The notes: generated from the letters alone by a model not told the origin. 64,000 nucleotides of DNA from Spiractinospora alimapuensis (GCF_018437505.1 NZ_CP072467.1:1922001-1986000), one strand, 5' to 3'. Positions 42,312-51,377 are shown, counted from the stretch's first letter. Numbers and translations: made by a program.

Positions 42312-43288
42312 GGTGACGGGGCGTCCCCGGCCAACGTCGGTCTCCCCCAACGGCAGCGGCCCCGCCTGCTCGATGAACTCGGCGGTGCCAGCGCCTTCGT
42401 CTACCACTGGGCGTGCCTCGCAGAGCAGCGTGCCCGGGGCGACCGGAGCGCGAGGTAGCCGAGCGGTCGATGTTGGTCGGCCGCATCGTCGGTCGCGCCA
42501 CCAATGTCTTCGGGCCGGACGGCCCAACGCCGACCTGGGTCGTGTTCTTTCCGCGCCGTGCCTGTTGGAGGCGCTGTGGGGAGCGCTGGGGGCTCGCGAC
42601 CGACAGAACGACGTTCGCCGCGTCGATCCTTTCGAACAGCCAACCAGGACGTCCAGCACGGATCGTCCCGGGAGCCGAAGCCCGGACCCCCGCTCGGGCG
42701 TCATCGGGAAGCCACCCCAGTAGCTGCGACGCCCACTCCCCCATTCGAAAACCCGCGAGAAACACTCCCGTGGGGGCAGGTGAACGTGTGGCTCCAGCGG
42801 TGAACAGCGACGGACGCGGGGCGGAACACTCGGGCCCGGCCCACGGCGAATCAGAGGTCAGGCCTACCGGGAACGACCGCCGCCTCGTGTTCTTCCCGCC
42901 ACCACCACCCCTGCGGTTGGGCCCTTCGGTCGCGCCCCCATCCCACCGGCACGCCGCCGAGACCGCTGTGCGCGGGTGTAGCCCCCACTGTGCGAGTGAC
43001 GTGCGGCCTGAAGTGCGACCGGGAGTGCGGTGGTAGCCGCGCGGTCGAGGTCGGTCGGCCGCGTCGTCGGTCGCTCCGCTTCGGTCCCGGGCTCCGGATG
43101 ACCCACCGCCTGAGAACGACCGCCCCGCGTGTCCGTCCCGGCACCACTTTCCTGAGACTGGACCTGAGGCAGCGTGCCCCGTCCGACGGGAACGCCGTAG
43201 AACGCTGCTTCGCGCGGCGGGGCTTGAGGACGCGCTGTCGCCAGCGCCTCCCACATCGGGGTGCGGTGTGCGAGGACGTGCGCCGCCG
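42312..43288. repeat. 977-bp convergent non-coding region with degenerate direct repeats
   Basis: No frame here has coding character. Segment 42440-42500 (GCGACCGGAGCGCG... GGTAGCCGAGCGGTCGATG... GGCCGCATCGTCGGTCGC) recurs with about 85 percent identity at 43015-43075. GAACGACCGCC-CG-GTGT-C-TCCCG-CACCAC occurs at about 42871 and 43112. GCAGCGTGCCC occurs at 42426 and 43171. It lies between the stops of the GT-B and STAND genes and looks like decayed, duplicated DNA; no ends typical of an insertion sequence are seen. Confidence 0.5.
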
Positions 43289-45439
43289 CTATCGCGTCCG
43301 GTCGTCGAGCTCGCGGGTGTGGGCATCCATGTGGTAATGCTCGAAGATGCGTCGTTGGCGTTCCTGATAGACGCGGACGTTCTCGGTTTCGCCGCGTTGG
43401 CGGGCGACCTCCTCGAGCGCGCGCAAGGCGCGGACCTCGCGGACGGGTTCCCCCCTTCGCCGTTGGCACAAGAGCCGGGCCCGCTCGGCGTGTGGCTCGG
43501 CCGCGTCGGCGTCGCCGACGGCGAGGTGGGACTCGGCACGGGTCACCTCGATCCGGGCCAGGCGCAAGGTCCAGTCGTGGGGGTCCGTGTCCTTGTGGGC
43601 TCGCGCGAGGGCCTCGGCCTGGTCCAGTTCCGCTCGGGCCTCCTCGTGCTGACCCAGACGGATCCGGATGTCGGCGAGCTGGCAGGTCTGCAGCACGAAC
43701 CCCCGGGCCCGGCCCAGTTCTCGGTGCAGATCCAGGACGCGACGCATCGACTCGACCGCGGCCCGCGATTCGCCACACTGGTCCAAGAGCAGGCCGTGGG
43801 TCTCCAGGACCACCGCGCTGAGTTCGGGGAGAGCGATGATCCCCTCGAGCTCCCGCGCCGTCTCGACCTGCGCGGACGCCTGGTCCAGCCTCCCGAGACG
43901 CATATTGACGCGTGCCTGGTAGCAGCGGGCCTGGGCCAACTGGATATCCCGGTTGGCATGTGCCGCGATCTCGCCCATGAGGTCGAAGATGACGCTCGCG
44001 TGGGTCCACCGGCCGCGCGAGTAGGCGATCGGCCACACCGCCTCCGCGAGTTGGAGGGCGACGTCGGATTGGCGGAGTTCCTCCTCCGCCATACGCATCA
44101 CCGTGGGCACCTGCGCGAGGTGCTGGTCCTGCCACGCGGCGGCCTCGGTGGCGGTGCCGAACGGTAACCGGTGGTTCGCGGTGGGGATGGTCAGCTTCGT
44201 CGCGTCCAGAAGGTGGCCGAAGCGCAGCCGGTCGCCGCCGATCCGTCGATCGGCTTCGCGGTGGGTGACGTTGGCGAACTGGACGACGGCCTTATTGGCC
44301 CGTTCGATTCGGTCGTGCGACGATTTCTTGAGCAACAGCCGGGCGTGGGCTTGAACGAGCTCCACCATCTCCACGTCGTTCCCCTCACCCGTGGGACGGA
44401 CGAGGTCGGCGCGGACCAGTGCGTCCACCGCGGCAGAGCTCCCCTCCCCGACCAGGGCGGCGATTTCCGGCGGCTTGAAGCGCCCCGGGTAGGCGGCCAG
44501 TTGGCTCAGTACCTCGACCTGATCGGGATCGAGCCCGCCCACGCCCAGCCGCACCACCGCCTCCGCCGGGACGAGGGCGGGGTCCCGGAACATCTCCGCG
44601 TCCGCGGCCGCGACGAACTCCTCTACCCCCAGCGTTGGCTGCGTGGCCAGGTGTGCCGCCACCATCCGAAGGACCGAGGGCAGCCCCTGGCACAGCGCGA
44701 TCAGATCGGCGGCGTGCCCGGCGTCGGCGCGGTCGAGTTTGGCGCTCACATCCGGGAAGGAACGCAGGAGTTCCATGGAGTCGGGTTCGGCGAACTCCTC
44801 GAGAAGGACGATGTCCGCTCCAGCGGCGTGGGCCTCCTCTGTACCGGAGAACTCGGCGGCACAGGCGGCAATCACCACCAGTCGCACGGTGGCGTCGGGG
44901 GTGCGGGTGAGGAGCCGCAGCTCGCCGTAGTCGACGACGTCGTCGACGGTCAGCAGGATGGTGCGGGCCTGCCCGGCGCGGGACAGTGCGGCGAGTGGAC
45001 GCGGGGCGGACCGCGTCCGGGATCGAGAGCGCTCCTCACTCGGGACTCCGAGGCCACGCAGCACACTGTCCAACGCCGCGTCGTAGTCGGTGTCGCCCGC
45101 GTCGTCGCGGAACCTGGAGAGCGCGAGATGCACGACATCGCTGAAGTCGTCGGCGTGACGATGCGCGGCCTCACGGAGGAACGCGGATTTTCCGATGTCG
45201 GCCGCGCCCTGGACGAGGACCAGGCCGCCACCGTGACTCGCCCGGAACGCATCGACGTACGCGGCGCACGCGGCGAGCTCCCGGGTCCGGTTGGCGTACT
45301 TGGGGTCTGGCTGTGGCAGTATCCGAACCGACTCGGGCCGCGGCACCTCATTCAGGTTGACCGTGAGGTTCTTGACCGGCCCCGTCTGCACCACGTCCCG
45401 CGCCGCGCCCGAGAGCTCGTTGCGATTCTCCTCCGCCAC
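43289..45439 (-). CDS. STAND/NB-ARC-type ATPase with TPR-like repeats
   Basis: 716 residues, GTG 45439 with AGGAGG six nt upstream. Residues 1-50 contain ELSGAARDVVQTGPVKNLTVNLNEVPRPESVRILPQPDPKYANRTREL, the short leader seen before the ATPase in many actinobacterial NB-ARC/TPR proteins. Walker A is GAADIGKS (78-85) and Walker B ILLTVDD (161-167). A winged-helix-like region follows (LSQLAAYPGRFKPPEIAALVGEGSSAAVDALVRADLV), then from about 430 TPR-like helical repeats to the end. This is a signal-triggered switch of the kind used in regulation or antiphage defence; no effector domain is fused. A membrane protein gene precedes it in the same operon (39 bp). Confidence 0.85.
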   Translation of the reverse strand: MAEENRNELSGAARDVVQTGPVKNLTVNLNEVPRPESVRILPQPDPKYANRTRELAACAAYVDAFRASHGGGLVLVQGAADIGKSAFLREAAHRHADDFSDVVHLALSRFRDDAGDTDYDAALDSVLRGLGVPSEERSRSRTRSAPRPLAALSRAGQARTILLTVDDVVDYGELRLLTRTPDATVRLVVIAACAAEFSGTEEAHAAGADIVLLEEFAEPDSMELLRSFPDVSAKLDRADAGHAADLIALCQGLPSVLRMVAAHLATQPTLGVEEFVAAADAEMFRDPALVPAEAVVRLGVGGLDPDQVEVLSQLAAYPGRFKPPEIAALVGEGSSAAVDALVRADLVRPTGEGNDVEMVELVQAHARLLLKKSSHDRIERANKAVVQFANVTHREADRRIGGDRLRFGHLLDATKLTIPTANHRLPFGTATEAAAWQDQHLAQVPTVMRMAEEELRQSDVALQLAEAVWPIAYSRGRWTHASVIFDLMGEIAAHANRDIQLAQARCYQARVNMRLGRLDQASAQVETARELEGIIALPELSAVVLETHGLLLDQCGESRAAVESMRRVLDLHRELGRARGFVLQTCQLADIRIRLGQHEEARAELDQAEALARAHKDTDPHDWTLRLARIEVTRAESHLAVGDADAAEPHAERARLLCQRRRGEPVREVRALRALEEVARQRGETENVRVYQERQRRIFEHYHMDAHTRELDDRTR

Positions 45440-45478
45440 GCGGGACCTCCTGGGGGTGAAGTCAGGTCGTCACCGATC

Positions 45479-46282
45479 CTAGGATTCCCGGTCGGTGGGC
45501 GCTACCGGTTCCTCGTCCTCCGTCCTCGCCGTCCCGCCGGTCGCCGGGGCGGAGGGAGTGGCGCGGGACCGCTTCAGGATGTCGGTGAACACTTCCTTGT
45601 TCTGCTTGCTCGCGCCGTCGAGCTGTGCGATCGCGAGTTCGTGCAGGCGGTCACGCTCGACCGACCCCATGTCGTCGAGGCTGGCGTGGAGCACGACCAA
45701 GGCTTGGTGCTGCTCGACCGGGCTGTGGGGGGTTTCCATCGCGGCGAAGACCGGCTCCAGGTCGCGGAGATCCGGACGAACCTCCATCACCGCGAGTGCC
45801 GATATCCGCTGCGTGTCATCGGCCGAACGTAGCCAGCCGACGATCTCGGTTCGGTCCAGGGTCTCTTTGAACGCGGCCCGGCGCATCCGACTGATCGTCG
45901 CTTCCAAGGTGACCTTCTGCTCCACCTCGGGGATCCCACGGCGGGGACGCCTACTCTTGGCCGGCAAGGTGGCCAACATGGTGGCTTCGGCCTCGGCGTG
46001 GAGTTGCTCGGCCAGATCCGGGTCACCCTCGGCCTGGGCACGTTCCGCCTGACCGAACTGCTTGGCGGCCCTGTGGTGGGACCGCGTCACCTCTCTCTCC
46101 CAGTTGGAGACGACGTTCCACACGGGAATGATGACCATGGCGCCGCCGATGGCGGTGAGCGCGGCGCTCCCGCCTCCGTTCTCGGTGGTGAAGGTGGCGA
46201 CCGCGCCCAACGTGAGCAGGAAGCCCCCAAGGATCCCAAGGAAGAGCCATCCCCACCGGCCCACACGTTCCATCGCGGCCAC
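45479..46282 (-). CDS. Membrane protein, 2 TM plus helical cytoplasmic domain
   Basis: 267 residues, GTG 46282 with GAGGAGG five nt upstream. Two N-terminal helices (WGWLFLGILGGFLLTLGAVATF, SAALTAIGGAMVIIPVWNVVSNW) form a hairpin. The cytoplasmic part is charged and helical (SHHRAAKQFGQAERAQAEGDPDLAEQLHAEAEATML; FKETLDRTEIVGWLRSADDTQRISALAVMEVRPDLRDL), with a disordered acidic tail. I recognise no family. It directly precedes the STAND ATPase gene, and the pair probably works together, the ATPase signalling to or from this membrane protein. Confidence 0.65.
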   Translation of the reverse strand: MAAMERVGRWGWLFLGILGGFLLTLGAVATFTTENGGGSAALTAIGGAMVIIPVWNVVSNWEREVTRSHHRAAKQFGQAERAQAEGDPDLAEQLHAEAEATMLATLPAKSRRPRRGIPEVEQKVTLEATISRMRRAAFKETLDRTEIVGWLRSADDTQRISALAVMEVRPDLRDLEPVFAAMETPHSPVEQHQALVVLHASLDDMGSVERDRLHELAIAQLDGASKQNKEVFTDILKRSRATPSAPATGGTARTEDEEPVAPTDRES

Positions 46283-46444
46283 ACACCCCTCCTCGGGGGG
46301 GTCAGGGACAAACCGCGCTAATGGTAGCGACCGCCGGTGGTCGGGAGCCAGACGATGACCGGCTCACCGACCGGCCGGCACTGGACATGCGGCGTGCCGC
46401 TCATCGGTGGTGGGCGTTGGCGACCCGGTAGAGCGGGTCGATGT

Positions 46445-46504
46445 GCGCCCCCACCTGATGGATGTGGCGTAATCCCGGTGGAGGAGAAACCCTGATAGGG
46501 GCGC
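46445..46504 (-). ncRNA. Conserved hairpin element, copy 1
   Basis: GCGCCCC (46445-46451) pairs with GGGGCGC (46498-46504) around a loop with core GATGTGGCGTAATCCCGGTG and AACCCTG. The same core occurs at 60305-60367, where the closing stem is a different sequence but again perfectly paired. In minus-strand orientation it starts 20 nt after the HATPase stop and lies 162 nt before the membrane-protein gene. Whether it is an RNA, a terminator or a small mobile repeat is open. Confidence 0.5.
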
Positions 46505-46524
46505 GGACGGACGCGAACGGACGG

Positions 46525-46977
46525 TCACACCGCTCCGGCGTGTACCGAGGCGGAGAAGCCTGGTGGCGGCGTGTCGGGCGTGTGTGGCACCTCGGCGAAG
46601 ACGGTGCGTCCGTCGTCGTGGCTCTTGGTCCACCACTGGCTGCTCAACGCGTTGACGATCTCCAGCCCGTGGCCGGATGTGGCGAAGGGGCCGGCCCGGC
46701 GGGCGACCGGGGCGGTCTCGTCGCTGCCTTGGTCGGTGACCTCGAGGCGTAGTTTGGTGTTGCCGACCCTCAGTCGGACGTGGAACGTTCCCCCGGGCAG
46801 CCCGCTGCGGGTGTGCTCGGCGGCGTTGGCGGCGAGTTCGGCCAGGACCTGGACGGCGTTGGAGCAGAGTTCGGGTTCGACACCGCCCTCGTCCAACTGG
46901 TCGGTGAGCCATCGCCGCGCGAGGCGCACCCCGAACGCGACTCCTGGGAATCGACGTTGCTGTTCGTCTGGGCTCAT
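46525..46977 (-). CDS. HATPase_c (RsbW/anti-sigma-like) ATP-binding protein
   Basis: 150 residues, ATG 46977 with GGGGAGGGA upstream. N box: VQVLAELAANAAEHTRSGLPGGTFHVRLRV; G1 box: LEVTDQGSDETAP; G2-like: GHGLEIVNALSSQWWT. This is the GHKL fold of stand-alone serine-kinase/anti-sigma regulators, very abundant in actinomycetes. No anti-anti-sigma (STAS) or sigma gene is next to it. It lies between the PTS/SIS operon and the membrane protein-STAND pair, all on the same strand. Confidence 0.88.
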   Translation of the reverse strand: MSPDEQQRRFPGVAFGVRLARRWLTDQLDEGGVEPELCSNAVQVLAELAANAAEHTRSGLPGGTFHVRLRVGNTKLRLEVTDQGSDETAPVARRAGPFATSGHGLEIVNALSSQWWTKSHDDGRTVFAEVPHTPDTPPPGFSASVHAGAV

Positions 46978-47050
46978 GACCGGTCCCTCCCCGCCGGTGG
47001 AGTGAAGGTGGGAGTGACCGGTCCCCGCCCGGCCACTCCCACCTCGGTTC

Positions 47051-47824
47051 TCACAAGTAGAAAATGCGGTCCGCGTACTCGTCGAGGAGCTTCGCGTTCC
47101 ATTCGGCCCCGCCGTCGACGTTGGCCGCGAGGAACACGGGAGGGGTGATGTCCCGAGCGAGGAGTTCCTCGATGACCGACGCCATCAGCGCGTGCAGCAG
47201 AGCCGCCGTGGTGACGCCGGATGCGGGAGCGAACTTCTGGGGCACGCCCTCGGTCTCCAGTACGGCGTCCCCCACGCCGACCTTGTTGTCGAGCACGTAG
47301 TCGGCGAAGTCCTTCATCTTCTTACCGGATTCGTGCCGCGAGGTCACGGCATCGGTGTACTCGTGTGAGGTGACACCGATCACGGTGACGCCGCGTTCCC
47401 GCGCCAGCTGGGCCATCTCGATCGGCACGGCGTTCCGGCCTGAGACGGACACCACAATCAGGACGTCCCCGGCACGAATCGGACCGTTGTCCAGAATGGC
47501 CTTGGCGTAGCCCGACAGCTTCTCGATGTCGGAGCCCAACGTGGTCGGACGGGTGTCCACCGCGGCGATGCCCGGCCCGTACACCGGGTTGGCGAGGATG
47601 AGGCCGCCCGCCCGGTAGACGATGTCCTGCACCGGCAAGGACGAGTGGGAGCATCCGAAGGCGAACAGGCGCCCGCCGTCCGCGATGGCGCGTGCGATGA
47701 CGGCACCCGCTTCCCCCACCGCGGGGATCTCCTCGTCGCGCAGCCTTTCCAGCAGCGCGATCGTCTTGTCCAGATAGGTCGATGGCAACGTCGACACTGG
47801 TGTGTTTCCCTTCGTTTCGACCAT
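47051..47824 (-). CDS. SIS-domain sugar isomerase (UPF0309-like)
   Basis: 257 residues. ATG 47824 lies 4 nt after the IIC stop (a GTG at 47797 after AAGGGAAA is an alternative start). The SIS fold is shown by GGRLFAFGCSHSSLPVQDIVYRAGG and IRAGDVLIVVSVSGRNAVPIEMAQLARERGVTVIGVTS, phosphosugar-binding Ser-rich loops. Length and sequence fit the UPF0309 group, phosphosugar isomerases often found with PTS genes. It is the last gene of the IIA-IIB-IIC operon and probably isomerises the imported sugar phosphate. Confidence 0.88.
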   Translation of the reverse strand: MVETKGNTPVSTLPSTYLDKTIALLERLRDEEIPAVGEAGAVIARAIADGGRLFAFGCSHSSLPVQDIVYRAGGLILANPVYGPGIAAVDTRPTTLGSDIEKLSGYAKAILDNGPIRAGDVLIVVSVSGRNAVPIEMAQLARERGVTVIGVTSHEYTDAVTSRHESGKKMKDFADYVLDNKVGVGDAVLETEGVPQKFAPASGVTTAALLHALMASVIEELLARDITPPVFLAANVDGGAEWNAKLLDEYADRIFYL

Positions 47825-47828
47825 GGGA

Positions 47829-49331
47829 CTAGTCGTCCTTACTGATCGACTTCTCGGCCGACTCCTCTGTCGAGGCTCCGGCGTCTGACTCCGCTGACTC
47901 CACGGCCGGTTCCGCCGTCTCGGCCGTTTCGGTGGACTTCGGCTTCCACACGATGGCCGTCACGGTAGCGGCCGCGACCGCGGCGACGGTCAGCGCGGCT
48001 GCCGCGATTCCCCCGCCGGCGCCGAAGATGCGCGCCACACCGTCCAGGACGATGGCGGGGACGATGGCGTCGGGCACGGTGAATCCGAGGCCCAGGGCGC
48101 CCATCGCGGTGAGGTCCCCGAAGATCTCGAACTTGTAGGCGTAACTGATGAGGATCCATCCGAGGAAGCCCCACAGGAACCCGCCCGCCCAGGCGCCGAC
48201 GCGTCCACCGGTGGCGTTACCGAAGATGGCCGCCGCGCCGCAGGCGAAGAACGCCGCGATCATGCTCGGGATGGGAACGGGCCAGCCGATCCCGGCGAGG
48301 AGCGCCATACCCGCCAACTGGCCGAGGACACCGGCGATCAGACCGATGATGAGCGCGTTGGGTGCGAAGGCGAAGATGACCGGGACGTCCAGGGCGGGCT
48401 TGGCGTTCGGGATGAGCTTGCGGGCGATCCCCTCGAAGGCGGGGACGATCTCCGCGATGAGCATGCGCACCCCGTAGAGCAGGATGAGCATGCCGGCCGT
48501 GAACCCGAGCGCGGCGAGGAGCGTGAAGACGGCCCAGTTCTCCCCGTCGGAGATCTCCTCGGCGAACCCGGTGGTGCCGAGCTGGATGAGGGCCGCGATC
48601 GCCGCGGCGAAGGCCACGATGGTCATCACGATGCTGGTCGAGACCGCGATGTCCCGGAAGAAGTTGAGCTTCTCGGGGACCTTGATGTCCTCGGTCGACT
48701 TCTTCGGGTTGCCGATCGCGCGCCCCACCAGGGCTCCCAGGACGTTCAGCAGGGTCTGGCCGTGGCCGAACGCGATGTCGTCCCGCCCGGTGATCTTGCG
48801 CATGAACGGTTGGGCGATGGCCGGGGCGAACGTCATGTACGCGCCGTCCAGCAGGGACGCGAGGACCACTGTGGCGACGGGTCCGAACCCGAGGCTGTGG
48901 AACAGGATGGCGAAGGCGCCGGCGTGCACCCAGATCATGTGCCCGGTCAGGTACACGAAACGGGCCTTGGTGACACGGGCGAGGAACAGGTGGAAGGCGT
49001 AGCCGAAGAGCAGGGTGAGGCCGATGAGCATGCCGATGTTGGCGACGTTCTCGGTCTGGACCGCGCTGACCACGCCCTCGTCGAAGGTGACGAAGGTCTG
49101 GATCCCGCCGGTGGGCAGGGAGTTCTCGAACATGAGCTGGATGGGGCCCAGCGCCGTGGTGAGGACGGTGATACCACCGGCGATGATGAGCATGCTCAGC
49201 ACCGTCTTGATGGTGCCCGCCACCGTGTCACCGAGCGGCTTGCGTTGGACGACCAGGCCGACGAGCGCGATGAGGCCAACGATGATCGCTGGGACCTGGA
49301 TCAGCGCGACGAAGAAGTGCAGGGCTTCCAT
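47829..49331 (-). CDS. PTS permease IIC, ascorbate/galactitol (UlaA/SgaT) type
   Basis: 500 residues with about ten to twelve membrane helices (e.g. AIIVGLIALVGLVVQRKPLGDTVAGTIKTVLSMLIIAGGITVLTTAL). FVYLTGHMIWVHAGAFAILFHSLGFG and GHGQTLLNVLGALVGRAIGNPKKSTEDIKVPEKLNFFRDIAVSTSIVM are typical of the UlaA-like EIIC fold. The C-terminal 45 residues are a hydrophilic acidic tail unusual for the family. It carries the sugar across while IIB phosphorylates it. Six bp separate it from IIB. Confidence 0.9.
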   Translation of the reverse strand: MEALHFFVALIQVPAIIVGLIALVGLVVQRKPLGDTVAGTIKTVLSMLIIAGGITVLTTALGPIQLMFENSLPTGGIQTFVTFDEGVVSAVQTENVANIGMLIGLTLLFGYAFHLFLARVTKARFVYLTGHMIWVHAGAFAILFHSLGFGPVATVVLASLLDGAYMTFAPAIAQPFMRKITGRDDIAFGHGQTLLNVLGALVGRAIGNPKKSTEDIKVPEKLNFFRDIAVSTSIVMTIVAFAAAIAALIQLGTTGFAEEISDGENWAVFTLLAALGFTAGMLILLYGVRMLIAEIVPAFEGIARKLIPNAKPALDVPVIFAFAPNALIIGLIAGVLGQLAGMALLAGIGWPVPIPSMIAAFFACGAAAIFGNATGGRVGAWAGGFLWGFLGWILISYAYKFEIFGDLTAMGALGLGFTVPDAIVPAIVLDGVARIFGAGGGIAAAALTVAAVAAATVTAIVWKPKSTETAETAEPAVESAESDAGASTEESAEKSISKDD

Positions 49332-49337
49332 AGTTCA

Positions 49338-49616
49338 CTACCCCTGGAGTGAGCGCACGGTCTGTAGGGTCTTGGACTTGATCTCGTCCTTGTCCACCAG
49401 GTTGTCGATGAGGACGACTGCCGCGCTGGTTCCGGTGACCTGCCGCTCCATCTCCCGAGGAGCGATCACGACGTCGGCGGGCATGGTCTTGAACGAGCCG
49501 AGGTCGACGGGTTCGACGTTGGCGCTGATGCCTTCGTCGGCGAGGACCCCGCGGACGTTCATCGCGAGCATCATGCTGGTGCCGAGTCCCATGCCGCACA
49601 CGGTCACAATCCGCAT
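49338..49616 (-). CDS. PTS enzyme IIB, ascorbate/galactitol type
   Basis: 92 residues, ATG 49616 with AGGAG upstream. The phosphocysteine is C7 in MRIVTVCGMGLGTSMMLAMNV, the standard IIB P-loop of the lactose/ascorbate group. It receives phosphate from IIA and passes it to the sugar in IIC. Size and fold match stand-alone IIB proteins. It sits between IIA and IIC genes. Confidence 0.92.
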   Translation of the reverse strand: MRIVTVCGMGLGTSMMLAMNVRGVLADEGISANVEPVDLGSFKTMPADVVIAPREMERQVTGTSAAVVLIDNLVDKDEIKSKTLQTVRSLQG

Positions 49617-49647
49617 CTTCTGGCTCCTATCTGGTGGAAACCGCTGG

Positions 49648-50139
49648 TCAGTTGGTCTGGGTGTCCTGGGCCTCGAGTCCCAGGGCGGTGCACAGCTCTT
49701 CGTCGGTGGTCGCCTCGCGCACCCGGTCGAGCGCGGTCTGGTCCTGGAGCAGCGCCACGAGTCGCTGCAGGGTCGCCAAGTGGGCGTCCTTGTCGACCGC
49801 CGCGAACGGGATCACCAGATCCACGGGGTCGTTGGCCGCGTGTCCGAAGGGGACGGGGGTGTCGAGTGTGACGACGGCGATCCCTGGGCGAACCACCCCG
49901 GCTTCGGGACGCGCGTGGGGCATGGCCACACCGGGAGCGAGCACGATGTAGGGGCCGAGATCGCGCACGGCCTGTTCCATCGCCTCGACATAGGGGGGTT
50001 CACAGGCGCCGGCTCGTACGAGGAGTTCACCGGACGCCCGGACGGCCTCCTCCCAGGACGTGACCGCGATCCGCGCGCGGATCGTGTCTGCGGTGACGAC
50101 GCCCGCGAGCCCTGCCGTGCTTCCCATGCGCACCCCCAT
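49648..50139 (-). CDS. PTS enzyme IIA (mannitol/fructose-ascorbate type)
   Basis: 163 residues from ATG 50139; the ribosome site is weak and ATG 50127 is possible. The phosphohistidine is H75 in YIVLAPGVAMPHARPEAGVV, the PTS EIIA-2 signature. VPFGHAANDPVDLVIPFAAVDKDAHLATLQRLVALLQD is also typical. It accepts phosphate from HPr, whose gene lies divergently 97 bp away. It is the first gene of the IIA-IIB-IIC-SIS operon. Confidence 0.92.
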   Translation of the reverse strand: MGVRMGSTAGLAGVVTADTIRARIAVTSWEEAVRASGELLVRAGACEPPYVEAMEQAVRDLGPYIVLAPGVAMPHARPEAGVVRPGIAVVTLDTPVPFGHAANDPVDLVIPFAAVDKDAHLATLQRLVALLQDQTALDRVREATTDEELCTALGLEAQDTQTN

Positions 50140-50236
50140 GCAAGCAACTGTGATCAGATTAGCCTAATATTGCGCAAAAGCACGCAACGCTGTCAAGGTT
50201 TTACCTGGCAAGTTCCAAGTTTCCTGAGGACAACGC

Positions 50237-50530
50237 ATGACCGAGACGCACAGCTCCGAGCACCACAGCCTCGAGATTCCGGTGGAAGCGGCCGAAGGCC
50301 TCCACGCGCGGCCCGCCGCGGAACTGGCCCAACGCGCCTCCGCGTTCCAGGCGGACATCACCGTCCACGCGGGTGAGCGACAGGCGGACGCCAAGAGCGT
50401 GCTCGCCCTGCTCAGCCTGGGTGTGGACAGTGGAACACGGATCCGGCTGGAGGCCCGGGGGGCGGACGCGTCCCACGCCGTCCGTGACCTCGCGGGTGTG
50501 ATCGCACCGGCGTACCGCGCCGCCGAATAG
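50237..50530 (+). CDS. ptsH: PTS phosphocarrier protein HPr
   Basis: 97 residues, ATG 50237 with GAGGACAAC upstream. The active His is H23 in GLHARPAAELAQRASAF, and the second helix region reads DAKSVLALLSLGV, with Ser54 at the usual regulatory-serine position. It shuttles phosphate from Enzyme I to IIA. A ten-residue N-terminal extension precedes the usual start of the HPr fold. Its position in the sugar locus, divergent from IIA, suggests it may be a dedicated or the only HPr. Confidence 0.95.
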   Translation: MTETHSSEHHSLEIPVEAAEGLHARPAAELAQRASAFQADITVHAGERQADAKSVLALLSLGVDSGTRIRLEARGADASHAVRDLAGVIAPAYRAAE

Positions 50531-50585
50531 CGCGGCCGCTCCGCGCGTCGCGGGCGCCCGTGCCGAGGGCACACCCCCCGCTGGG

Positions 50586-51377
50586 TCAGACGCGCACGAC
50601 CTCCACGCCGGCCTCCTCGAAGCGCTCCAACTGCGCGGGGTCGGCGCTCGCGTCGGTGACGAAGGTGTTGACCTCGGAGATCCCGCATATCCGGGCGAAC
50701 GCTCGGTGGCCCACCTTTGATCCATCGGCGACAACGATCACCTGCTGGGCCCGTGTCGCCATGAGGCGGTTGATGCTCGCCTCGCCCTCGTTGTGGCAGG
50801 TCGCGCCGGCGACCGCCTCAATCCCGTTGATCCCCAGGATGGCGACGTCCAACGTGACGTCGTCGAACAGCCCGGTGGACAGCGGGCCCACCAACTCGTA
50901 GGACTGTGAGCGCACGACTCCGCCGGTGACGACGAGTTTGACGTTGGGGCGGACCGTCAACTCGTTGGCGATGTTGATGGCGTTGGTGACCAACGTGAGC
51001 GCGGTCGAGGTGCCGTCCTGCTCGGCGTTGATGTCCGGCCGGGTCGCCAACGCTCGCGCGACCTCCGTCGTGGTGGTCCCGCCGTTCATGCCGACGATGC
51101 TGCCGCGACGTACCAACTGGGCCACCCGGGCGGCGATGCGCTGCTTCTCCGTGGTGTGACGCGCGCTCTTGTAGCGCAGCGGCAGGTCATAGGCGATCGT
51201 GTTCGCGATCGCGCCGCCGTGCGTGCGCGTGAGCATCTGTTGTTGCGCGAGCTCCTCGAAGTCGCGGCGGACCGTCGCCGCCGACACCCGTAGCTCCTGC
51301 GCGGCCTCCTCGACGCTCAGTCGCTCCCGGGCGGACAACAGCTCCAGGAGGAGGTTCCAGCGCTCGTGCTTCCCCAC
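50586..51377 (-). CDS. DeoR family transcriptional regulator
   Basis: 263 residues, GTG 51377 with GGAAGG upstream. ERWNLLLELLSARERLSVEEAAQELRVSAATVRRDFEELAQQQMLTRTHGGA is the DeoR helix-turn-helix. The sensor domain follows (GSIVGMNGGTTTTEVARAL... LTLVTNAINIANEL... VVTGGVVRSQSYELVGP... ILGINGIEAVAGATCHNEGEASINRLM), a phosphosugar-binding fold. It sits in the middle of the PTS island, divergent from the SIS-kinase-aldolase operon, and should repress it until a sugar phosphate appears. Confidence 0.92.
   Translation of the reverse strand: MGKHERWNLLLELLSARERLSVEEAAQELRVSAATVRRDFEELAQQQMLTRTHGGAIANTIAYDLPLRYKSARHTTEKQRIAARVAQLVRRGSIVGMNGGTTTTEVARALATRPDINAEQDGTSTALTLVTNAINIANELTVRPNVKLVVTGGVVRSQSYELVGPLSTGLFDDVTLDVAILGINGIEAVAGATCHNEGEASINRLMATRAQQVIVVADGSKVGHRAFARICGISEVNTFVTDASADPAQLERFEEAGVEVVRV

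Noticed and set aside
42413-43036. 207-residue plus-strand frame in the 42.3 kb gap
   Set aside because: Arg/Pro-rich, no motif, overlaps several equally poor frames on both strands; better explained as repeat-rich non-coding DNA.
42312-43288. Insertion sequence or CRISPR array
   Set aside because: The repeats are degenerate, unevenly spaced and lack terminal inverted repeats, a transposase or regular spacers.
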